Below are positions 23,001-31,895 of a stretch of 64,000 nt of DNA, piece by piece. Positions within the stretch are counted from its first letter, which is position 1, and every line of letters starts with the position of its first letter. Where the stretch lies: NCBI RefSeq assembly GCF_011386835.1, contig NC_088805.1:16674836-16738835 (forward strand), read 5' to 3'. Below the pieces are notes generated by a model, which saw nothing but the letters and a program-made list of their open reading frames with translations, did no database searches and had not been told where the DNA came from. Origin of the DNA: Chrysemys picta bellii. Taxonomy: Eukaryota > Chordata > Testudines > Emydidae. A program made the position numbers and the translations under genes.

Positions 23001-23345
23001 TGAGTGAATTTGTAGGCTCTAAAGTTTTACATTGTTTTATTTTGAATTCAGTTATTTTTGTACATAATTCTACATTTATAAGTTCAACTTTCATTATAAA
23101 GACATTGCACTATAGTACTTGTTTTAGGTGAACTGAAAAATACTTTTTATATTTTTACAGTTCAAATATTTGTAATAAAAATAAATATAAAGTGAGCACT
23201 ATACACTTTGTATTCTGTTATTGAAATCACTATATTTGAAAATGTAGAAAACATCCAAAAATATGTAAATAAATGGTATTCTATTATTGTTTAACAGCAT
23301 GATTAATCACAATTTTTTTAATCGCTTGACAGGCCTACTTTAGAC

Positions 23346-23506
23346 ATTTTCCTATTTTAGAAGTCTGTAGAGCTGCTACTTGGAGCTCTATATGTACATT
23401 TATAAAACATTACTCCCTAGACCTAGTGTCCAAATCGAGCCCTCAGTTTGCTAAAGCAATAATTCAAACCTTACTCAGGACTCTGAGCTCTCCCTTCTTT
23501 ACATAA
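23346..23506 (+). pseudogene. C-terminal recombinase remnant of the old DIRS
   Basis: Resumes after the hAT insertion: VCRAATWSSICTFIKHYSLD matches ICRAAVWSSVHTFTAHYALV of the young copies, including the tryptophan and the tyrosine nucleophile position. It ends at TAA 23504-23506. Joined with 17985-18942 it forms one old recombinase gene with stops. Confidence 0.82.
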
Positions 23507-23888
23507 GGTACTGCTTATCAAACTATCCCATGAGTGGCAGTAAACAAAAGGAAGAAGAAATGAAGGGTACTTACCCATAATCAGAATTTGTCAAGATGGA
23601 CTCTGCACATTCATGCTCCCACCCCATCTTCCCTTCTTCCTCATAGTCCTAATGAAATCCTAGGCCTGAGAAAAAAGTGGAAGGAACAGAAGCAACCAGG
23701 AGTGCCACACACCCCTTTTATAACCTTGCCATCACAATTTTCAGGGAGAGGGGAGCGTAGGGAGGGGCACACAAGTGCTCCCATAGGCATTGCTGTGAGA
23801 AAATTTCACTGCTGGCACATCCAATGAGTGGGAATATGCAGAGTCCTTTTCAATGAACTCCAGTTGTAGGTAAGTAAACTTCATTTTC

Positions 23889-26800
23889 TGGAACTCTGCT
23901 TTCAAAATGTATCAAAGTACTTTGATGGGGCTTACAGTTTTGCAGCAGAATATTTCTTAAATATATGGTAGTTTGAGTCTGTTACTTTTGGGAAATAAAT
24001 CAATTGTAAGATGGTTCCTGTTTTAAGGGACTCTGGAACTCCCATCCTTTGGTTATTAAAAACTAGTCAAACATCAAGAATCAAGTAACAATCTACAAGT
24101 TATGTCTGTGGTACAGCACTTGCCACATAGGTAGCTCATAATGTTGCCATGTCTTGATCTCAAGAAAGCTGCTACATCATCTGTTAGGCCCCCAGACCTT
24201 TTTGGAACACTCCTCTCCATGGTATGTAATGGCTTGAGTTTGCTAACCTTCATTGTGTGCCCCAAGGCCCATCCTCTCTCCCTCTGTGGCGAGGAGTAGT
24301 GAGTTTTGTGATGCTGGCTAGTGGGAGGAACATATCTTTGCTATTTGTGTTCCGGGACAAAATGAGTCTTTTTATTCCTTGTATGTAGTGTATGTTTTTA
24401 AAAGGAGTTGCTTTGGTGCTCCTTTTGATTGACAGTATACATCTAAATAAATAAATAAATGGCAAAAAGTTGCTAAGAATAAGAGGATTTTTGTTTTGTA
24501 AGCAAATCTTTGTTACCAAAGTCACCTTATATTATAAAACAGTATTTTTAAAATCTAATTTCCTTTCAATATTTTGTGATGATTAGTTTTACATCTACTT
24601 CAATTTGGATTGTTTTCTGACATGGCTTCTCATCCTTGCCTCTCTAATGTGCTCTGTAATCTGTCCTTGCAAGCATGGGAGCCAGGTATAAACAGGCCTC
24701 CTGTCTACTGTCCATAGTGTTTCAAAGTGGCAGATTTCTCCTTTCATATTGCTAGGTGGCCACAATTGCATCCCAAATCACTGGCCATTCCTGGTCAAAA
24801 TGGTATAATTCACTTTTACCTTTTCCTTTGACTGATGCCCTAGTTTGCTAACTGTATTTTAACGGGGTGTATGAGACATTATTATTTCAAAGCTGATACT
24901 AGTATCGATGCCTTGTGTCCTTCAGACTGTGTAAGAACATACATATACTACGTTGACTTAGTTATTGGCTTCTTCTCTTTCACAGTATATAGAGGTGACA
25001 ACTTTAGATTGAGTACATAACAATTTGTATGGGAAAAGTCTCATAAAGTTACTGCACATAATTTAGATCTTTCATGACAAACTCTCTGTCTTAAGCTTTA
25101 ATGATACAGGAAATGCTATGAGTTATTAGGGTTGGGGAAGGGGCCAGGAGACATTGTGTGAATGATGCCTATAATTCAAATGGTTTCAGGTAATAAAAAG
25201 TAAAAAATCTGTACTGCAAATTTCTGTGAAAAGATCCTGTGTAATGGGAAGTCCTTTCAGTGGTGTTATACGTGAATGTAGTCTTTCAAAGAAAATATTT
25301 ATAGTGGGATTTTTCAAAAGCACTCTGACCTAATTCTGCTCTCACTGAGTTCAGTGGGAGTTTTACCATTGATTCAGTCAGAGCAAAGTTAAGTCAGTGC
25401 TGAGTATTCTTAAAAATCCCTCCCTTAATCGACAAACAAATTGCACTGTCTCCTCTTCAAATTATGATTAATTTTCTTTTGAAGTAATATATGTAAGGGA
25501 AAATGAGGATAATTTAACAAAAATATCCAACTTGCTTCAATAACTAACGAAATTTCTATTATTACAATATTTATTCCTATCCATATTTCTCAAGATGACC
25601 CATAATACCTGATAACATAATTGATTTAGCAATTTTAAAAAGTGGAGAAACACATTTCCATCTGAGCATTTTGAACACTTTCATTGTACACTTAATGGTG
25701 GGTTGCCATAAAGCAGTTTTCAAGGAATAATAAAAAGTACTCAAGTTTTCAGGTAAAACCTTTGATGAGAATGCTTTTTTTGTTGTTGGGGGGGGGGGGA
25801 GAGAGGGGAAGATGATTGTAGCCATACCATCTTGGGCTGTAATCTTGTGAACTACATAGTGTTGGATCTATTCTATTCAAGTTTTTATAGTGCATTAGCG
25901 CCATGGTATCTGAGCACTATCCCAAAGTGCAGTAAGTGATCTGAATAGCATCTGTCCTGTGGTTCTTTCCTTCTTTTTCTCTTTTCCTGCTTGGGGGGAT
26001 AGGGATAGGAATTGTATATGGAATATTGTTGAAGTTAGTGGGTGGGGGTGGATTTGGTATGTATGATGTGCTATGGGCTTATATGAGCAAAGGAAAGGTC
26101 AAAGAATTATTTCCTGCATTTGAAATAGAAAGTGGTGAGATGAGTTGTGTTTTCTTGGGAGGTCTAGCCAAAAAACCATCAGAGTACCCAGAAAGTTGTG
26201 CTGGTGATACAGAATGAGTGTGCTGAACAGATGCCCAACAGTAGTATCAGAGGGATGTGTGCACTGTACTTTTGGAAGTACTGTTTTTTATGAGATTTAA
26301 AATCAAGATCCTGAGTACGATAGTCATTGTGGCCCTTTTCCTAAGAAAATGGATTTTGGTCAGGACATTGGGGATAATAACATCCAACCTGGATAATTAC
26401 AGTCTCAATTCTAAATTCCCTCTATACTTTCATTTGGATATGATAGTCTTCAGTTCCTTATCTAAACAAAGCAATAATATTGCTGTAGCTGTTAAACTCT
26501 GTCTCATTCTTTGACCAGTGTGGCTGCATTTCAGTAGTAGGTGACCTGACCATAAAGCTATATCTAATACATATTACATCCAAAAACCTGTTAAATTTGC
26601 ATGCCTCTTAGTGTGTCTACAGTCTTTGTAGGGCTTTATACTGTTTCTCAAATAATACAATGTTACATACGTTTTTTTCCCTACAAATAGATATACAAAT
26701 GTACAGTGTAGTCTACTACTTTATATATCAAAAGGAAGCAATGAAGGATATGTGTGTGTGTTTGTGTGTGTATATATATGTAAGGTACTTTACAAGACTG

Positions 26801-26903
26801 TAGAAAAAACTGCAATATTTCATGATGATGATTGAGAAATGGCATGTAACTGCATAACGAAAAACTGAATTGTAATGCATACGCATAAGGGGACAAAGTT
26901 AAG
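23889..26903. other. Non-coding DNA, probably intron of the Yippee-like gene
   Basis: No gene is visible. It includes an AAAT-type simple repeat at 24446-24461, a poly-G run near 25788-25800, a TG/TA microsatellite near 26750-26780, and at about 25320-25400 a MIR-like or CR1-like word string (GTTCAGTGGGAGTTTTACCA) of unknown family. A coding exon upstream of 27851 was looked for by eye and not found. Confidence 0.5.
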
Positions 26904-27046
26904 TAGGGTGACCAGATGGGATGAAGAAAATATCGGGACACATTGAGCGGGGGAGGGGATGGGGGAGTCCCGCCGGCAGAGGGAAAAAAAAGCAGTGTGA
27001 AATATCAGGACAAACGCCTAAATATCGGGACGTCTGGTCAACCCTA
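26904..27046. mobile_element. 143-bp hAT MITE with perfect 8-bp target duplication
   Basis: Starts TAGGGTGACCAGATG and ends with the inverted CGTCTGGTCAACCCTA. AAGTTAAG flanks both sides (26896-26903 and 27047-27054), a perfect 8-bp duplication typical of hAT insertion. The body contains ATATCGGGACA words in both orientations and has no coding capacity. Confidence 0.95.
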
Positions 27047-27054
27047 AAGTTAAG

Positions 27055-27850
27055 GGTTGTGCATGCAACCTTAATTCTAATAATTTTAGACTTTTGAGTG
27101 CTTAACCCTTCAATCTAACATAGTTTTTATGAAGGAATTTCCTCTGTGACAGGCATGCTTGGGGAATAACATGGAAATTAGCCTGATAAATTTCTCTAGG
27201 GCAGACAAGGGCTAAGTGGCAGAATACTGCTATCTTGTTTCTTTTCTGTATCAGTGTCTGAGCTCAGCCTCTGACAGTCCCTACTCCGGAATGATTGGGG
27301 AACGAAACATACTTCTGCTGGGCTTTTCTACCCTCTGTTTAAGGGTCATATTCTAAACTTTTGATGGGAAACTCCCATTGACATCAGTGAGACATTTCCT
27401 TTGGGTCAAGTGTAACATATGGCCCTAACATAGGTCAGACTATGGACTCTAACAAAAATTGTAACTTGGCCCACTCCATAGAACTTGGTTAAATGTATTT
27501 TTATGGACAGTTAAGGGGATTGCTAGCCAATACATTATGCAACCCTTTCAATTTAAAAAAAAAAACAGTAAGATGGAAAATGTGAAGTTTGGAGAAAAAA
27601 TTGTGTTTTCAAATTGAGACCTTTATGGTATAGCTTTTTTATTTGTTTCTTTGTTCTTTGCTGGTACAAAATCTTCCATTATTTTCATACTACATACAGA
27701 TGTGGTTAAAAGTTGTCATGTGCAATAAAAGTAATTTCTGTATAAACCTTAATTTCTTTAAAGGCAACACTATATTATTTTAAATGATTTATAACACATC
27801 ACTTCTGAAACTGTTGTATTTTAAAGATTATATTTTTCTCTTTCTTACAG
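27055..27850 (+). other. Intron sequence upstream of the first visible exon
   Basis: AT-rich, ending in a pyrimidine-rich tract and acceptor TTTCTTACAG at 27841-27850. A MIR-like stretch near 27346-27425 (GGGAAACTCCCATTGACATC) cannot be assigned firmly. The intron starts upstream of any recognised donor. Confidence 0.55.
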
Positions 27851-27894
27851 TCTTTTCAGGGAAGCCAGGGAAGAGCCTACCTCTTTAATTCTGT
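27851..27894 (+). CDS. YPEL1: Yippee-like protein, internal coding exon (YPEL1)
   Basis: A 44-base exon between acceptor TTTCTTACAG and donor GTAAGT. It encodes SFQGSQGRAYLFNS plus the first two bases of a valine codon, which is completed by the exon at 35708. This is the segment after the first CxxC zinc-binding half of the Yippee fold. Yippee-like proteins are small (about 119 residues for YPEL1-4), highly conserved zinc-binding proteins reported at the nucleolus and near centrosomes and spindle; the biochemical role is not settled. The preceding intron is phase 0, so the missing upstream exon should end on a whole codon. That exon, carrying about 39 N-terminal residues, was not found in the window. 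The following intron carries a 6.2-kb DIRS retrotransposon. Confidence 0.93.
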
Positions 27895-28987
27895 GTAAGT
27901 AGGACTACAATTACATACTTTCTATGCAGTATCATCTTTTGGTATGTTCCTCAAATGGGCAAAATACTCAACATTAGTAACAGTCACACTTTCATCTGCT
28001 CTTTCAAATTCTTTTCTTAACGGACTATAGCCTTACACTGGCAATCCCTGTTGATAAGTGTGACTGGGATAACTGGCCTTTCTCAGGAGAATGTTACTAT
28101 TGTGCAACTTGTAGTCAGCCTTCCTTACAGTTATTTAGGAAATCCTATCATTAGTCACATTTAACTCTTAATTAGAAATAAAACTTTCAACTGCATCTGA
28201 TTCTAACTGAATTGAGGCAAGTGACACTAAACTGTTTTATTCCAGATAACTAGGTAAGGTTTGAAATTCAAGTAAATTACGTTACTGTAACTTTACTCCG
28301 GACATCATCACTATAGTCCAAAGCAAAGCCGTTATTTTTTCAAGTTAACCTTTAGAATGTTTGAATATTGGCCTTGAAAATTGCAGATTTGTCAGAAGCA
28401 AAAAGCCAGACATATCTCAAGAGGGTCCAATGTTTGGTGTAGCCCCTTAACACTGCAGTCCTACATACATACTTGTTACCTTGCTTTTATAGATCATGAA
28501 CTAATTTAGATTTTGTAATATGCTGTCATTGGATTGCATCTCTATTTTTAACTAGCTGAATTGCTCAAAGCAATTCCTAAGTAGAATGCTAGTCAGATGT
28601 GTCTGTTTTATTTTTATAGACCAGGTAATTACGGTGAAGATTGAAAGATGTGACTCTACCTTTTACAGATATCTTTATTCTTTTATCTGTAGTTGCTTCA
28701 TGTAGAATTGAGATGCCAAGCATAGTCAAGAGTACTACAGATCTAGGTAGTATAACAGGTTTAACAAAGTGTTGCTTGATTTTCCTAGAACGACTATTCG
28801 ACTAGTATTTTAGGCATATGTTTTTGATTGGGAAAGTTTCGTTTTGGAGCGGTACTCCATAGCTAGATGTGTAAGAGGCATTCCATTGGTTTTTAATATT
28901 CACTGTCTGTGATTATTGTATTTTAACCTATGGTCTATAGCATAGAAATATTGCTAAAGCCTTTCCTACAGTATTGTAATTGCATTG
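27895..28987 (+). other. Intron sequence before the DIRS insertion
   Basis: Begins with the donor GTAAGT at 27895. Non-coding and AT-rich, with no repeat family recognised. It ends where the DIRS left end starts. The whole intron spans 27895-35707. Confidence 0.7.
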
Positions 28988-29002
28988 TTCTTCTTCGAGT
29001 GC

Positions 29003-29168
29003 TTGCTCATATCCATTCCATTAGGGTGTGTGCGCGCCGCGTGCACGATCGTCGGAAGATTTTTACCCTAGCAACACCGGCGGGTCGGCTGTGGAGCCCC
29101 CTAGAGTGGCGCCTTCATGGCGCTGAATATATACCCCAGCCGACCCGGCGCCCCCTCAGTTCCTTCTT
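29003..29168 (+). repeat. Left inverted terminal repeat of DIRS copy 1
   Basis: 166 bp from TTGCTCATATCC to TTCCTTCTT that recurs inverted at 35021-35186, apparently without mismatch. It contains a TATA-like ATATATA at 29127-29133, a plausible promoter element. A further 15 bases (28988-29002) complete the left end. Confidence 0.93.
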
Positions 29169-29239
29169 ACCGCCCCTGACGGTCGTTGGAACTGTGGAGC
29201 GCTGCTTAGCTGTTCTCCACTCTCCCTAGCTTAGTTCGT

Positions 29240-29330
29240 TATTCGCAGTTATAGTTATAGTTATAGTCCTAGTGTTTATAGTTAAATAGTTCAATAGTTT
29301 AAGAGTTGTCTAGTTGTTATACTAGTTCAG
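29240..29330 (+). repeat. AGTTAT-rich leader repeat of DIRS copy 1
   Basis: Between the terminal repeat and gag lies a run of imperfect AGTTAT/TAGTTA words (for example TTATAGTTATAGTTATAG). Copy 2 has a comparable but differently arranged run at 45449-45535. It is untranslated leader; function unknown. Confidence 0.7.
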
Positions 29331-29382
29331 GGGATTAAGGGGGTCGTCTCCCCCTTTCTCCCCCGGCCGCGGGGCCGGGCTC

Positions 29383-31895
29383 ATGCCCAACGCTCCCGGC
29401 TTCAAGCTGTGTGCCTCCTGCGCTAAGCCTATGCCCACGAGCGACCCGCACGATTCCTGTCTGAAGTGCCTGGGAGAGTCCCATCAAACAGATAAGTGCA
29501 AGATCTGTAAGGCCTTCAGACCAAGGACCAAGAAGGAGCGGGACTTTCGGCTCCGGCAACTCCTGATGGAGGCGGCACTTAGTCCGGACGCTCCATCTAC
29601 AAGTCAGGCCCCGGCACCTAGCGCCTCGGTGCGCAGTGCCCCGGCGGCACCGGCCATGACGACCACGCGAGTGGCGTCAGATGAGCCTTCCCGGCACCGG
29701 ACCTCGTCGGCACCGAAAGCACAGCAAGTGCCTTGGCGCCGGTCATTATCCCCAGGGCATAAGAAAGCCCATAAGACGGGGACCTCCGTGCCGAAGACGC
29801 TGGCTCCCCCAGTGCCGGGGGTAGAGCCGCGTACGCCGGTGGAGCACCGGAAACAGGTGCCTCCAGCACCGTCGACTCCGGCGCCGAGGCCGTTGAGTCC
29901 GGTGCAGACGGCGTCTCCACCGAGGCCGGCGGTGATACAGTGCCTCCCGTCGACGCCAGAGACCTTCGCGGCGGCGAGAGACTTAATAGCTCTCACGGAG
30001 CCGGCACCGCCTCAACCACCGGCACCGACGGCACCGTTGCCTCGCCCGGTCCAGTCGAAGGGGAAACCTGCCTTGATGCGCCCTCCATCACAAGGGCTGG
30101 AACCTCGGCACCGATCCAGGTCCCGAAGCAGGTCCCCACGCCGCTCGCAGTCCCGGCACCGAATATCACCTCGGCACCGGTCGTACTCGCGGCCAAGATC
30201 TTCTTCGCGGCACCGCTCTACGTCTCGGCACCGCTATGATCGTCGGCACCGATCAACGTCGAGACGTAGTTCTCGGCACCGCTACGGTCGCCGCTCGACG
30301 TCGAGAGGCCGCTCCCGGTACCGGGCATACTCCAGGTCCTCGTCGAGGTCCAGATCCGACTCCCGGTACCGACGAGGTCATCGGCACCGGTCGCGGTCCC
30401 GGCACCGATCGCCGGCACCGCGTGGAGATAGATCATCTCCAGACCGGCACCGTGCGGCACCGCAGCCCACGGGAATCGTCTCGACGCTCTCGGCACCGCC
30501 ATGGCCATCGAGATCGGGGTCTCGCTCCTCGGAGGACCTCTCGAGATCGGCATACCCCCCTCAGGGGCAAGCCGAGGAACAGGACTTGGGCCATTGGCAG
30601 AACATAACAGAGGACCATTCTCATGGCCCATCTCACTGGTCGTTTTGGACCCCGTGGGCGTACCATCAGGCGCAAGGGGCTCCAGTTGCTTCGACCTCTC
30701 ACTCCGGTCACTCTGTTAGAAGGGCCCCGGAGTCCACCATCTCTCGCCAGGGGGGATGGAGGCTTCCGTGTCCGCACCACCTGACGCCCTGGACTCAAGC
30801 GCAGGTGATGCTCCGGCCCAGGAGCAGGGAGCCCAGGACCCTCCCTTGGATCCTGTTCCACCGGAGGCATCTTCCTCTTCCTCTCCGGATGAGGCAGTGG
30901 CGGGCACATCGTGCACAGGTCCACCTCCAATAGATCTTCGGGCTCACCAAGATCTTCTGCGTCGGATGGCCCGTAATATGGACCTGCAGGCGGAGGAGAT
31001 AGTGGAGGTGCACGACCCCATCGTGAATATCCTCGGAGCGGATGCCCCATCGAGGGTGGCGTTACCCCTGATCCGCACGATACAAGCCAATGTATCTACG
31101 ATATGGCAGACTCCTGCCTCTATCCCACCCACAGCGAGAGGGGTGGAAAGGAAATACTTTGTTCCGTCTAAAGACTACGGGTACTTGTATACCCACCCCC
31201 AGCCGTGTTCACTGGTGGTGGCATCAGTGAACGCAAGGGAGCGCCACGGTCAGCAGGCCGCAGCGCCCAAATCGAAGGAGGCTAAGCGCCTCGATTTATT
31301 CGGCCGTAAAGTTTACTCAGCCGGAGGGTTGCAACTTAGAGCGGCTAATCAACAGGCGCTCTTGAGCCGCTATAGCTTTAACTCCTGGAACTCTATGGGG
31401 AAGTTCAAGGAGTTGGTTCCCCAAGAGTCCAGGGAGGAGTTTGGAGCCCTGGTGGAGGAGGGTAAGAAGGTGGCTCGGACCTCCTTACAGGCCTCCTTAG
31501 ACATAGCGGACTCTGCTGCGAGAACCCTGGCCTCAGGTATCGCTATGCGGAGGATCTCCTGGCTCCAGGTTTCGGGTCTGCCTCAGGAACTGCAGCAAAC
31601 CCTGCAGGATCTGCCCTTTGAAGGACAAGGGCTGTTTTCCGAAAAGACGGACTCTCGCCTGCAGAGCCTCAAGGACTCCAGGACGATCATGCGTTCCTTG
31701 GGGATGCATGTTGTGGGCCCTCAGCGCAGGCCATTTAGACCGCAGCCTCAGCGCTTCTACCCCCCCCCGCCTCGTCAGAGACAGGACTCGACCCGGAGGC
31801 GAGGGCGAGGTGGTAGAAGAAGGTGGACCGGCCCTCAACCTGGTCAGAACCAGGGGCCACCTAGACCACCTTCAGGCCCCAGGCAGAACTTTTGA
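29383..31895 (+). pseudogene. DIRS gag, copy 1, RS-rich, one frameshift
   Basis: ATG at 29383 follows the leader. The N-terminus has cysteine pairs that could bind zinc (CASC, then CLKC and CKIC within about 35 residues) and a basic stretch (RPRTKKERDFRLRQLL). A proline- and alanine-rich region follows, then a long Arg-Ser/Arg-His domain (about residues 240-360) built on SRHRS-type units. The C-terminal part (30756-31895) is a conserved globular region (MDLQAEEIVEVHDPIVNILG, YFVPSKDYGYLYTHP, RLDLFGRKVYSAGG) with a basic arginine- and glycine-rich tail ending at 31895. Copy 2 shows the two parts in one frame. Copy 1 lacks 7 bases around 30750, shifting the frame. Its role is inferred as nucleic-acid-binding particle protein. 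Confidence 0.85.

Larger units (their letters stand above)
18943..23337. mobile_element. Fold-back hAT DNA transposon with long inverted arms
   Basis: Starts TAGGGCTGTCAA and ends with the inverted TTGACAGGCCTA. The flanks CTTTAGGT (18935-18942) and CTTTAGAC (23338-23345) agree at six of eight bases, as expected for an old 8-bp hAT duplication. The left arm (18943-22335 without the CR1 insert, about 630 bp) is the inverted copy of the right arm (22767-23337, about 570 bp). Both arms include the coding segment for the transposase C-terminal dimerisation region. A short single-copy middle keeps more transposase-like sequence. It lies inside the old DIRS and is itself interrupted by a CR1. Confidence 0.88.
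13732..23888 (+). mobile_element. Old DIRS-type retrotransposon split by nested insertions
   Basis: A degraded relative of the two young DIRS elements. The left end (CTTTGAGTGTCCTCTGCATA, then TTCCCACTCATGG) recurs inverted at the right end (ATGAGTGGGAATATGCAGAG near 23824), and a third inverted version lies after the recombinase stop at about 23525-23620, as expected of an internal complementary region. Between them, in order, are a gag start, RT and RNase H, a methyltransferase-like fragment and a tyrosine recombinase, all on the + strand and full of stops. Insertions within it are an unassigned block, CR1 (16006-16836), a Tigger-like element (16845-17591) and a fold-back hAT (18943-23337) carrying another CR1. 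Without insertions the remnant is about 3.5 kb, so most of gag and part of pol are deleted. Confidence 0.85.

Noticed and set aside
29940..30607. Alternative + strand frames within gag rich in GTG or APA words
   Set aside because: They are the CGGCACCG-type repeat read in other frames and have no independent support.
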